A stretch of 49,845 nucleotides of DNA from NCBI GenBank assembly GCA_028278585.1, contig JANQEC010000410.1, forward strand, positions 1-49,845, in the 5' to 3' direction. How positions within the stretch are numbered: position 1 is the first letter of the stretch; every line of letters starts with the position of its first letter. Shown piece after piece: positions 16,123 to 24,529 of this stretch. Made by a program: the position numbers and the translations under genes. This DNA comes from Cyclobacteriaceae bacterium. Its GTDB lineage: Bacteria; Bacteroidota; Bacteroidia; Cytophagales; Cyclobacteriaceae. The notes beneath the pieces are model-generated. The model was not told the DNA's origin, ran no database searches, and worked only from the letters and a program-made list of their open reading frames with translations.

Positions 16123-17754
16123 CTAGTTTGTGCCTTCTTCTCTTATTGCTTTAAATTCTGATCCATCTTTCCATCTAGGCCAGATGTTAGAGTTAGCCAA
16201 CCTCCACCCAACATTATACATCAATTGTCCATCTAGTGCCATTCCGTCAAACACCCAGGTAGAAGGATTGTATTCGTCCTGTGGGCGATGGTATTTTGTA
16301 CTTAAATACTCCAGATTTTTTTCGTTGTAGTACTCTACACCGTTGGTCATGTGCTCGTAAGAGCCGGATGCATAGAGCGCCGGAATCCCAACCTTAGCAA
16401 AGTTGAAATGGTCCGACCGAAAAAAATATCCTTTGCCGGATTCCTGATCCGGAATAATGTAGCGGCCCTGCTCTTTTGCCAGTTCTTCAGCCAGATCTTC
16501 CAGCTCAGATTGTCCATAACCAATAATGGTCAAATCTTTCATTGGTCCTATATAGGTAATGCCATCCATATTGATATTCGCAATCGTTTTTTCAACGGGG
16601 TAGATTGGGTTTTCAGCATAATGCTTAGAGCCAAGCAAGCCTTGTTCTTCGGCCGTTACTGCTAAAAAGATGATGGTTCGTTCTGGTGGAGTAGATTTTG
16701 AAAACGCCTCAGCAATTCCAAGCATGGTAGCAATCCCCGTTGCATTGTCGTGTGCTCCGTTATAAATCGAATCGCCATCTATTTCCGGGCCAATTCCCAG
16801 GTGATCCCAGTGGGCTGAGTAAATAATGTATTCATCGGGGTTTTTGGATCCGGTGATTTTAGCAATGACGTTCCTGGATACATCTCTCTTGATCTCATTA
16901 GTCACGGAAACAGATGCATTCAATCCCAGGCTGAATGGTTTGAAGTCTCTACTCCTGGACCTTTCTCCATAATTCTTCATGTCTTGTCCTGACGCCTCAA
17001 ATATTTTAATAGCAGCATCCCTGGTAATCCAACCAATAATATCACTTTGAAAGTTATCATTGGAACTGTCGAGATAAAGACTAGCTCCTGACCATGAATT
17101 GCGTACGACTAACCAAGGATACCCGGCTGGTACCGTTTCATGAACGATAAGGCATCCAGCTGCTCCTTGCCTTGCGGCTTCCTCATATTTGTAGGTCCAT
17201 CTTCCATAGTATGTCATCGTCTCGCCCTTGAAAAAGGTAGAATCCCCCGAGGCAAAGCCAGGATCATTGACCAGAACAACAACAGTTTTTCCCTTCACAT
17301 CCAATCCCTCGTAATCATTCCACCCATATTCGGGTGCTACGATACCATATCCAGCAAAAACAAGTTCTGACGATTGAATGCTTGAAGCCTCTTCTACCTT
17401 TTCCGTGTAGGCCACAAAATCTTCAGAAACATTTAAAACCACATCATTTGGACCTCCACTTATTGTCATAGTTTTGGAAGGCAAGGCAGTTAACTCCACC
17501 ATAGGCACATCTTGAAAATAAGAATCTCCATTTCCAGCTTCCAACTCCAAATCCTGAAACTGCTTTTTCAGGTAATTAATCGTTTTAGTTTCTCCTTCGG
17601 TAAATGGTTTTCTTCCAAGAAAGTCATCTGAAGAAAGGACCTCAATATGTGATTTTAATGACTGTTCTGATACGCCTGCCTTTACTGGTTCACTTCCTGT
17701 GGTGCAAGAATAAGTGAGGCTAGCAATCAACAATACAAGGCTTATTTTTTTCAT
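16123..17754 (-). CDS. M28-family zinc aminopeptidase with PA domain, lipoprotein
   Basis: A 543-residue lipoprotein (LIASLTYSC, Cys17). An inserted protease-associated domain lies around residues 130-260 (ELVFAGYGIVAPEYGWNDYEGLDVKGKTVVVLVNDPG). The M28 catalytic domain carries YSAHWDHLGIG, NGAHDNATGIATMLGIAEAF (His-Asp metal ligands), VTAEEQGLLGSKHYAENP (Glu-Glu), NINMDGITYIG and RSDHFNFAKVGIPAL. It should remove N-terminal residues from peptides in the periplasm. It is the first gene of the leftward M28-RidA-DinB-M20 group. Confidence 0.94.
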   Translation of the reverse strand: MKKISLVLLIASLTYSCTTGSEPVKAGVSEQSLKSHIEVLSSDDFLGRKPFTEGETKTINYLKKQFQDLELEAGNGDSYFQDVPMVELTALPSKTMTISGGPNDVVLNVSEDFVAYTEKVEEASSIQSSELVFAGYGIVAPEYGWNDYEGLDVKGKTVVVLVNDPGFASGDSTFFKGETMTYYGRWTYKYEEAARQGAAGCLIVHETVPAGYPWLVVRNSWSGASLYLDSSNDNFQSDIIGWITRDAAIKIFEASGQDMKNYGERSRSRDFKPFSLGLNASVSVTNEIKRDVSRNVIAKITGSKNPDEYIIYSAHWDHLGIGPEIDGDSIYNGAHDNATGIATMLGIAEAFSKSTPPERTIIFLAVTAEEQGLLGSKHYAENPIYPVEKTIANINMDGITYIGPMKDLTIIGYGQSELEDLAEELAKEQGRYIIPDQESGKGYFFRSDHFNFAKVGIPALYASGSYEHMTNGVEYYNEKNLEYLSTKYHRPQDEYNPSTWVFDGMALDGQLMYNVGWRLANSNIWPRWKDGSEFKAIREEGTN

Positions 17755-17867
17755 TCTAAGGGGTTGATTTTAAAGAGAAAGTGAATTTAAATCATTTTAA
17801 AGAATGATAAATAATTCTCTTTTTCCTGCATTATTCTTTTTAACTTATAGAGTAAACCCTATCAACC

Positions 17868-19490
17868 ATGAAAAACCTACACATTAATGCCCTAGCATTG
17901 GTCATGCTACTAGGATGTACTGTTTCCAATGAATCAAAAACTAACGGTATTTCAAAAAAGCTTGAGAGTTATAAAACCGTCAGGTTAACGACAGATCTTT
18001 CAGTATTAACTGAAAAAGAGAAGCAAATGATCCCTCTGCTTATTGAAGTAAGCAAGATTATGGATGACCTTTTTTGGTACGAGGCGTATGGTGAAAAAGA
18101 AGAGCTTTTTGCTTCGATGGATGATCCTGCCACAATAGACTACCTTAAAATCAATTACGGGCCATGGGATCGATTGGATGGAAACAGGCCTTTCATTAGT
18201 GGTTTCGATCAAAAACCTCCAGGTGCTAATTTTTACCCATTTGATATTTCCAAAGAGGAATTTGAAGCTTCAGAACTGGAAGACAAAAACAGTTTATACA
18301 CGTTTATTAGACGCAATGCCGAAGGAGAACTTATTTCGGTCCCATATAGGGAAATGTTCAAAAAAGAAATAAAAAAGGCTGTTGAATTGCTTCAGCAATG
18401 CGCAGATCTTGCAGAAGATCAAAGTCTCAAAGAATACTTAACCATCCGTGGAGATGCTCTTTTGACAGATGTCTATCAACCAAGTGATATGGCCTGGATG
18501 GATATGAAGACAAATACCATTGATTTCATTGTTGGTCCAATTGAAAATTATGAAGATAATCTTTACGGCTATAAAGCTGCTCACGAAGCGTATGTACTTA
18601 TCAAGGACAAAACCTGGAGTGAACGGTTAGCCAGATACACCGCTTTGCTCCCCGAGCTTCAAAGCGGACTTCCTGTACCTCCCGAATATAAAACAGAAGT
18701 TCCTGGAAAAGATGCCGATCTCAATGCATACGATGTGGTTTATTATGCGGGAGATTGCAACTCAGGTTCGAAAACAATAGCTATTAATCTTCCAAATGAT
18801 GAAGAAGTCCAATTGTCCAAGGGATCGAGGCGCTTGCAGTTGAAAAATGTAATGAGAGAAAAATTTGATCATATTCTTATGCCCGTATCTAACGTGTTAA
18901 TTCATGAGGATCAGCGAAAAAACATAAGTTTTGATGCCTTCTTCGGAAATACGATGTTTCATGAAGTGGCCCATGGCTTAGGTATCAAAAAAACAATCAC
19001 CGGTAAGGGTACTGTTCGAAATGCACTCAAAGAACATGCGACTGCCCTGGAGGAAGGAAAAGCAGATGTATTGGGGCTATACATGATCACGCAACTTCAT
19101 GAGCAGGGAGAAATTGATCGAGACCTTATGGATCATTACGTCACTTTTCTTGCTAGTATTCTTCGATCGGTCAGATTTGGAGCCGCAAGTTCTCATGGAA
19201 AGGCAAACATGATCCGATTTAATTTCTTTCAGGAGTATGGCGCATTCTCAAGAGATGAAGCAACAAATACATACCGGGTCAACTTTGACAAGATGAAAGA
19301 AGCGACAAATGCTTTGTCAGAAAGAATTCTGACTCTCCAGGGTGATGGAGACTATGATGGAGTCGCCGATCTGGTAACAGAAAAAGGTTTGATAGGAGAT
19401 GTACTCAAAGCTGACCTTGATAGGTTGAAAGAATTGGATATACCGCTAGATTTGGTTTTTGAGCAGGGTGTTGACGTACTTGGACTATAA
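17868..19490 (+). CDS. M49-like (dipeptidyl-peptidase 3 family) zinc peptidase, lipoprotein
   Basis: A 540-residue protein with a lipobox (VMLLGCTVS, Cys17). The zinc site is HEVAHGLG (His365, Glu366, His369) with the second motif EEGKADVLGLYMI about 30 residues later (395-407), the arrangement of the M49/DPP3 group. Classical DPP3 has HExxGH; this HExxHG form matches the branch that includes the C-terminal domain of plant Nudix hydrolase 3-type proteins. FFGNTMFHEVAHG and SHGKANMIRFNFFQEYGAF are further family features. It probably trims peptides in the envelope. It starts divergently from the M28 peptidase (113 bases) and is followed after 8 bases by a nitroreductase gene. Confidence 0.85.
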   Translation: MKNLHINALALVMLLGCTVSNESKTNGISKKLESYKTVRLTTDLSVLTEKEKQMIPLLIEVSKIMDDLFWYEAYGEKEELFASMDDPATIDYLKINYGPWDRLDGNRPFISGFDQKPPGANFYPFDISKEEFEASELEDKNSLYTFIRRNAEGELISVPYREMFKKEIKKAVELLQQCADLAEDQSLKEYLTIRGDALLTDVYQPSDMAWMDMKTNTIDFIVGPIENYEDNLYGYKAAHEAYVLIKDKTWSERLARYTALLPELQSGLPVPPEYKTEVPGKDADLNAYDVVYYAGDCNSGSKTIAINLPNDEEVQLSKGSRRLQLKNVMREKFDHILMPVSNVLIHEDQRKNISFDAFFGNTMFHEVAHGLGIKKTITGKGTVRNALKEHATALEEGKADVLGLYMITQLHEQGEIDRDLMDHYVTFLASILRSVRFGAASSHGKANMIRFNFFQEYGAFSRDEATNTYRVNFDKMKEATNALSERILTLQGDGDYDGVADLVTEKGLIGDVLKADLDRLKELDIPLDLVFEQGVDVLGL

Positions 19491-19498
19491 TTGCAGGT

Positions 19499-20179
19499 AT
19501 GGAAAAAACCGAAATCAATGGATATCCTCATGTGGCCTATAGAAGAGATACCTATGAACTTGACGAAGTAGAAAAAAGAAGCCAGGAGTTTCATGACTGG
19601 CTGGATACAAGAAGAACAGTGAGGGATATTTCTGATAAACCAATTTCAAGAAAAGTCATCGAAAATTTGATCATGGCGGGTTCTACCGCTCCTTCAGGTG
19701 CACACAAGCAGCCCTGGACTTTTTGTGCCATTTCTAATCCGGAATTGAAAAAAGAAATAAGGAAAGCAGCCGAAAAGGAAGAGTACGATAGCTATCATGG
19801 ACGAATGAGCGAGCGATGGATTAGGGATTTAAAACCAATTGGCACAGACTGGAACAAACCATTTATTGAGGAGGCCCCCTGGATAGTCATCGTTTTCAAA
19901 CGAGTGTTTGAGGTGATTGACGGAGAAAAGCACAATAATTACTATGTGAATGAATCCGTAGGAATTGCTTGCGGCATGATTATATCTGCTATTCACAAAG
20001 CCGGTTTGGTCACACTAACGCATACACCCTCTCCTATGAATTTTCTAACCAAAATACTTGAACGGCCAGAAAACGAACGACCCTATTTGCTTCTTCCGAT
20101 TGGATACCCAAAGGATGAAGTCTATGTTCCAGATCTGAAAAGGAAAGAACTGGATGAAGTGGCTGAATTTTATGAATAA
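19499..20179 (+). CDS. Nitroreductase-fold flavoprotein resembling iodotyrosine deiodinase
   Basis: A 226-residue FMN protein. FMN-binding motifs are RRTVRDIS (about 38-45) and APSGAHKQPWTF (about 66-77), followed by RMSERWIRDLK and VNESVGIACGMIISAIHKAGL. The order and wording strongly recall mammalian iodotyrosine deiodinase, including the Glu/Tyr/Lys substrate lid (EEY, SY, DLK) and the end PIGYPKDEVYVPDLKRK. Bacterial homologues reductively dehalogenate halotyrosines in vitro. No signal peptide. Coupling to the M49 peptidase (8 bases) suggests it acts on amino acids released from peptides. Substrate is inferred only. Confidence 0.88.
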   Translation: MEKTEINGYPHVAYRRDTYELDEVEKRSQEFHDWLDTRRTVRDISDKPISRKVIENLIMAGSTAPSGAHKQPWTFCAISNPELKKEIRKAAEKEEYDSYHGRMSERWIRDLKPIGTDWNKPFIEEAPWIVIVFKRVFEVIDGEKHNNYYVNESVGIACGMIISAIHKAGLVTLTHTPSPMNFLTKILERPENERPYLLLPIGYPKDEVYVPDLKRKELDEVAEFYE

Positions 20180-20206
20180 TGGCAGTTTTTTAAAGTGTTT
20201 TGGCAG
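20180..20206 (+). repeat. Left TGGCAG-N15-TGGCAG direct repeat (candidate operator)
   Basis: TGGCAG at 20180-20185 and 20201-20206, period 21 bases. It begins at the base after the nitroreductase stop. Between the repeats TTAAAG occurs at the same place as in the copy at 23478-23504; the two elements agree at 20 of 27 positions. Two repeats on one DNA face, two turns apart, are the usual layout for an AraC-type dimer. Confidence 0.6.
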
Positions 20207-20227
20207 AGGTATGTGATCTGTTCGCTC

Positions 20228-20241
20228 TAACTTTAATATAG
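20228..20241 (+). promoter_or_regulatory. Promoter-like segment downstream of the left TGGCAG pair
   Basis: TAACTTTA (one base off TAnnTTTG) runs into ATATAG. The same TTTA-n-TATAG followed shortly by CCACC occurs at 23529-23548, at nearly the same distance from the right TGGCAG pair. Conservation of position suggests a core promoter activated from the repeat. Confidence 0.45.
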
Positions 20242-20244
20242 AAA

Positions 20245-20313
20245 TCCACCTAATCACGCGCATAACACCGTGTTGGAACCAGGCTCTCTTGATCATTCGA
20301 GAGAGCTTTTTTT
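20245..20313 (+). ncRNA. Candidate short transcript ending at a terminator
   Basis: If transcription starts just after the ATATAG at 20236-20241, it would meet a strong intrinsic terminator at 20283-20313 before reaching the kinase ATG at 20342. There is no ATG in between. The product would be an RNA of about 70 bases containing a small CACG/CGTG stem before the terminator hairpin. It may be a regulatory RNA or an attenuated leader of the kinase gene. Inference only. Confidence 0.25.
20283..20313 (+). terminator. Intrinsic terminator before the hybrid kinase
   Basis: GCTCTCT (20283-20289) pairs with AGAGAGC (20300-20306), followed by seven T. It lies 104 bases after the nitroreductase stop and 28 bases before the kinase ATG. 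Confidence 0.85.
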
Positions 20314-20341
20314 ATCTTTAGTATGCCAACCCTAATGAGTC

Positions 20342-23300
20342 ATGAGTAAGTCCCCACTTTTTTCCATGCCTAATCTTCTATCACAATACGTTGAAAGAAG
20401 AAGCTTTAGCCTGATAATGCTATTGCTTATTTCATTTTCCATATTTTCCCAATCTTTTAACGAATTGTATGATGCCTCCAGGAGTGTCATGCGAAAAGAT
20501 CAGGACAGTTCACTTTTTTTTATCAACCAGGCAATCAATCTCGTGGAGGGAACAGATACAGCACAATGGGTAAAGGCACTGCGTTGGAAAAATGAAATAT
20601 ATTTTCATTACAACGACAAGAATCCACATGCGCTCATCCCCAGGGCTGACTCCATCATTTTGCTGGCAAGAAAGACCAATGATCATAAAATCATTTGTGC
20701 CATTCTGATCGACCTTGGCTACTACTTTCGCTACAACAATGATTATGATAAGGCAGAAGAGTACTACAATGAGTCACTTAACCTTGCCACCATTCATGAT
20801 CTGACATCTTCGATTGCTGAAGCAAACAACGCACTTGGGGTTGTCAATTACTTTAGAGGTAATCATATTCAATCTCTAACATACTATCGGGCGGCTATGA
20901 GAGAGTATGTGAAAGAGCAGGACTCTGTCAAAATCTCAAAATCACTCAACAACATAGCCATTATTTATAAGATACAAAGGGACTATCCAAAAGCTATTGA
21001 ATACTACAAAAAAGCCATTGATATCTACGAAAGGCTTGAAGTAAAAAGTCCGGGAATATTACGCAACAGGTACAGGAATTTATCCAGGGCCTATCAAAAA
21101 ACGGAAGAATATGATCTTGCTGAAAAGTGCATCCTAAAAATGATCGAGCTTGATAAGGTTGATAGATCGGGGCGTGACATCTTTCTTTTATCAATGCTGG
21201 AGCTAGTTGAAAATTATTCTTTTCAAAACAAAGTTGAAGCAGCGCTAAATACCATCAGTGATGTGGAACAAAAAGCTGATTCAATGGGAGCATTAGACTT
21301 GATACCCTACATCCAACTTCGTAAAGGTTGGGTGTTTCAGGATGCTGCGATCTATGATTCTGCCCTGTACTACTTCAACCGAATCGAGAAACCCATTTTA
21401 AGCGGATCCAATAACGAGGATAAATACGAATTATTAAAGAACAAAGCAGAAGTTCTTTTAGCAATTGGCAGCTCTGAACAATCAACAATTTATGCTGAAA
21501 AAGCGCTCGAAATAGCTAAGAAAGCAGGTATTAAGGAATGGATCTTTCACGTGTATGAGATTTCCTATGCAGGCTATAAAGCCTTAAATGATCCTGCAAA
21601 GGCACTGTTTCAACTTGAACAACTTCAGCTTTATACTGATTCACTTTGGAATGAAGAAAAGTCAATCGAAATGGGACTCAAGCAAAATGAAATTGAGTTG
21701 ATTCAGGTAGAAGCAAAAAATAACTTATTGGAGAGTGAAACACTCTTACAATCCCAAGTGATCAAAACCCAACGAGCTACCATTATAGGGGCCATTATCA
21801 TCGTGGCTTTGCTCATAACCATCGCTATACTTTTCAGAAAGCAACTCATAGAACGCAAAAAACTCGTCAAAGAAATTGAAAGTCAGGCGGAGAAGCTGAG
21901 AGAACTTGACCGGGCCAAAACACAGTTTTTTGCTAACGTATCCCATGATCTTAGATCTCCATTGACCCTTATCCTGGGAGCTTTTGACAAAATCAGTGAA
22001 AGAGAGTATGAGATATTAGATGAAGAATCTAAGGAATTACTTGATGCAGGCTATAAGAATGGGAAGAGATTATTGTACCTGGCTGATGAGATCATGGATC
22101 TTACAAGGCTTGAGGAAGGTACGATCCAACTGTCTTTACAATATGTAAAAATAGTGCCATACCTGAGGCTGCTTACAAAAATGTTCAGCAGCGCAGCTGA
22201 TATCAAATCCATCGAAATGAACTATAGTGTGGATATTGATGACGAAGCAATTGTACAAATCGATCCGCACCAGTTCGAGAAAATCATTTACAATCTTATT
22301 TCCAACGCCATCAAGTTTACACCGGAAGGTGGAAAGATTGGTCTGAAGTTAACTGCCCGGAAAGAGTTTATTGAAATCCGGGTCTCAGATTCAGGAAAGG
22401 GAATCCCGGAAGAGAGTCTCGCATACATTTTCGACAGGTATTATCAAGCCGGCTCTACGGAGTTTAAATCTCAAACAGGTGTTGGAATTGGTCTGGCTTT
22501 GGTAAAGGAACTCGTAGAACTCCACAATGGTAAGATCGAAGTATCCAGTTCAAGTAAAGGAAGTTCGTTTAAAATTTCAATTCCATTCAAAGAAAGCGAT
22601 TGGGTATCCCAGGCAATCATTCCTGAGCGATCACTCGATGTTGTCACTCGGAATTCACTCTGGATGGATTTACAGGAAGAAAAGCAAAAACTGCAGGTCC
22701 CTTCCATCGCAAACAAAGATGAGAACGCACGAAACATTTTGATCGTGGAAGATCACAAAGAACTTCGATCGTACTTAAAAGCAATCTTATCAAAAGAATT
22801 CCGGGTCTATCTTGCCGCCGATGGTGGAAGTGCATTGGAAATTTTACAGACTCAAAGTATCGAATTGATCATTACAGATCTAATGATGCCTTACATGGAT
22901 GGCTTTGAGCTGATTGACCACCTGCAAAAGGACAAAAAGCTTAAGAAAATACCAGTTTTGGTAGTTAGTGCTCGTACCGATAAAACAGAAAAATTGAATT
23001 TGATCGCAAAAGGTGCCATTGACGTTATAGGTAAACCTTTCGATAAAGAGGAGCTCCTTGTTCGAATAAATAGTGTCTTAAATACAAAATGGGACAGCAG
23101 TAAGAAATTATCCACGCTCTATGGGGAAACAGCCGAAGAATTTGAGAAGAATATCATGGCCAGGCTTGAGCGACTAATTATCAGTCGTATTGATGACCCA
23201 CACCTTTCTGTTCTTGACCTTGCAGATGAGATGGCAGCCAGTGAACGTAAAGTTTACCGTATGATCAAGAAGATATCTGGTCTTACTCCATATGAGCTGA

Positions 23301-23464
23301 TCAAGGAGGTCCGGTGGCAATTTTTAGAGGACTATTTGAAGAACAACACAGTGAGAACTGCAACTGAGGCTGCACAACTTATTGGAATGAATAACGTCAG
23401 TTCTTTTTCAGGTCAGTACAAGAAACGCTTCGGACATACTGTCAAAAAAGTGATCGAACATTAG
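20342..23464 (+). CDS. TPR-histidine kinase-receiver-AraC hybrid two-component regulator
   Basis: A 1040-residue one-protein signalling system. Order: N-terminal signal/anchor (about 20-40), TPR helices (about 80-450, e.g. DYDKAEEYYNESLNLA and DYPKAIEYYKKAIDIYERL), membrane span (about 480-498, IIGAIIIVALLITIAILF), short coiled coil, HisKA with FFANVSHDLRSPLTLIL (His535), HATPase with NLISNAIKFTPEGG, DSGKGIPE and GVGIGLALVKELVELHNGKI, a receiver domain with VEDHKELRS and phospho-acceptor Asp846 in TDLMMPYMDG, and a C-terminal AraC helix-turn-helix (about 935-1040). The TPR part should sense a ligand or protein in the periplasm. Identical TGGCAG pairs lie upstream and downstream and are candidate targets of its AraC domain. 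Confidence 0.95.
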   Translation: MSKSPLFSMPNLLSQYVERRSFSLIMLLLISFSIFSQSFNELYDASRSVMRKDQDSSLFFINQAINLVEGTDTAQWVKALRWKNEIYFHYNDKNPHALIPRADSIILLARKTNDHKIICAILIDLGYYFRYNNDYDKAEEYYNESLNLATIHDLTSSIAEANNALGVVNYFRGNHIQSLTYYRAAMREYVKEQDSVKISKSLNNIAIIYKIQRDYPKAIEYYKKAIDIYERLEVKSPGILRNRYRNLSRAYQKTEEYDLAEKCILKMIELDKVDRSGRDIFLLSMLELVENYSFQNKVEAALNTISDVEQKADSMGALDLIPYIQLRKGWVFQDAAIYDSALYYFNRIEKPILSGSNNEDKYELLKNKAEVLLAIGSSEQSTIYAEKALEIAKKAGIKEWIFHVYEISYAGYKALNDPAKALFQLEQLQLYTDSLWNEEKSIEMGLKQNEIELIQVEAKNNLLESETLLQSQVIKTQRATIIGAIIIVALLITIAILFRKQLIERKKLVKEIESQAEKLRELDRAKTQFFANVSHDLRSPLTLILGAFDKISEREYEILDEESKELLDAGYKNGKRLLYLADEIMDLTRLEEGTIQLSLQYVKIVPYLRLLTKMFSSAADIKSIEMNYSVDIDDEAIVQIDPHQFEKIIYNLISNAIKFTPEGGKIGLKLTARKEFIEIRVSDSGKGIPEESLAYIFDRYYQAGSTEFKSQTGVGIGLALVKELVELHNGKIEVSSSSKGSSFKISIPFKESDWVSQAIIPERSLDVVTRNSLWMDLQEEKQKLQVPSIANKDENARNILIVEDHKELRSYLKAILSKEFRVYLAADGGSALEILQTQSIELIITDLMMPYMDGFELIDHLQKDKKLKKIPVLVVSARTDKTEKLNLIAKGAIDVIGKPFDKEELLVRINSVLNTKWDSSKKLSTLYGETAEEFEKNIMARLERLIISRIDDPHLSVLDLADEMAASERKVYRMIKKISGLTPYELIKEVRWQFLEDYLKNNTVRTATEAAQLIGMNNVSSFSGQYKKRFGHTVKKVIEH

Positions 23465-23477
23465 TTGTAAACAAGTA

Positions 23478-23504
23478 TGGCAGGATCTTAAAGGCAATTG
23501 GCAG
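23478..23504 (+). repeat. Right TGGCAG-N15-TGGCAG direct repeat (candidate operator)
   Basis: TGGCAG at 23478-23483 and 23499-23504, period 21, starting 13 bases after the kinase stop. Both repeats here are followed by GAT. TTAAAG lies between them exactly as in the left copy. The TTTAGTATAG promoter-like segment is at 23529-23538, and the ATG of the 66-residue protein at 23564. Confidence 0.6.
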
Positions 23505-23563
23505 GATTTAAAAATTAAACCTTTTCATTTTAGTATAGTCAAACCACCATTGATTTACCTATC

Positions 23564-23764
23564 ATGAAAGTCATCTGGTACAACTCTGAAATTAATTACT
23601 ACCAATCGGGATCATGGAGGGATTATTCCCAAATTCGAGATTCCAGCAGCAATCCTGACAACATTCTTGTTCTCGAAAGATTCAACAAGGAATCCTTCAA
23701 GGTTCTCTCAAAAATTGTAGGTGAACTAAACAAATGCGGAAAAAAATCAAAAATACCTCGTTAG
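23564..23764 (+). CDS. Small protein of unknown function (66 residues)
   Basis: I do not recognise a family. The sequence opens MKVIWYNSEINYYQSGS, has a polar middle (SSSNPDNILVLERF) and a helical basic end (SKIVGELNKCGKKSKIPR). There is no signal peptide or membrane segment. The setting argues for a real gene: it follows the right TGGCAG pair and promoter-like element, has a leader of about 20 bases, and is closed by a perfect terminator 26 bases after its stop. It is the only gene between promoter and terminator, so it may be a main output of the upstream kinase. Confidence 0.65.
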   Translation: MKVIWYNSEINYYQSGSWRDYSQIRDSSSNPDNILVLERFNKESFKVLSKIVGELNKCGKKSKIPR

Positions 23765-23789
23765 GTCGGGGCGACTATAGCTGGTTGAC

Positions 23790-23825
23790 AACCCTGATGC
23801 CCATGCATCAGGGTTTCTTATTTTT
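23790..23825 (+). terminator. Intrinsic terminator after the 66-residue gene
   Basis: AACCCTGATGC and GCATCAGGGTT form a perfect 11-base stem around a CCAT loop, followed by a T-rich tract. Confidence 0.9.
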
Positions 23826-23840
23826 ACACAAATTTCTCTT

Positions 23841-24455
23841 ATGCGTATTCCAGTCATTCTGTTATCTCTACTCCCATTGCTGGTTTTTTGTCAAGAACAA
23901 ACATCCCAAGATCTTATAGAAAAGGGTTTGAAAAAGTATTCCATAGAAAAAGGATCGATAAGTTATGAAGTGACAGGAGATGCAAATGGGGAAGAAATTT
24001 TCATTTTCGATAGATTTGGATGGCGTAGCCTGAGAAAGTTAACCATGCAATTCGAACTGTATGGATCAGAAAGAAAGCAGGTATTGCACGAAATTTCAGA
24101 TGGGGGTACCGTCTACCGTATCAATCATTCAGATTCTACTTATAGAAAACGAATAGATATACGATGGACAAGCCAGGCCGGTAGAACCACTCCTCAACAA
24201 GCATCTGAATCTATTCTATTCAATCTTGGAGGCACTTACAATTCAGATTCGGTACTACTGGGAAAAACATGCCAGGTATGGACATTCGAAAGCAAATCAC
24301 TTAAACAAATGTGGGTATGGAAGGGATTGGTTCTAAAAAGAATAAGTCAATTGGGAGAAAACAACATTGTTACCACGGCAAACAAAATAGAGCTGGAGCC
24401 AACAATTGAAGCATCCATTTTTGAACTACCGGCCATTTATCAACTAAAAGAATAG
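23841..24455 (+). CDS. Exported protein of unknown function (204 residues)
   Basis: A signal peptide (MRIPVILLSLLPLLVFCQ) is followed by a beta-rich domain with alternating charged and aromatic strands (GSISYEVTGDANGEEIFIFDRFGWRSLRKLTMQFELYG, VWTFESKSLKQMWVWKGLVLKRI). The build resembles periplasmic lipid-binding-like or DUF4412-like sandwich proteins, but I cannot assign a family. The Cys in LVFCQ could be a weak lipobox; signal peptidase I cleavage is more likely. It is a single gene with a hairpin shared with the converging pentapeptide gene. Confidence 0.7.
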   Translation: MRIPVILLSLLPLLVFCQEQTSQDLIEKGLKKYSIEKGSISYEVTGDANGEEIFIFDRFGWRSLRKLTMQFELYGSERKQVLHEISDGGTVYRINHSDSTYRKRIDIRWTSQAGRTTPQQASESILFNLGGTYNSDSVLLGKTCQVWTFESKSLKQMWVWKGLVLKRISQLGENNIVTTANKIELEPTIEASIFELPAIYQLKE

Positions 24456-24467
24456 GCCTAAAAAGCG

Positions 24468-24502
24468 AAAACCCTCGTTTTCCATAGGGAAGACAAGGGT
24501 TT
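24468..24502. terminator. Hairpin between converging genes
   Basis: AAACCCT (24469-24475) pairs with AGGGTTT (24496-24502), with an inner TTCC/GGAA pair. There is no clear T run on either strand, so the terminator call is moderate. Confidence 0.45.
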
Positions 24503-24529
24503 GTCACGAATTGATATATATGAAGAGAA

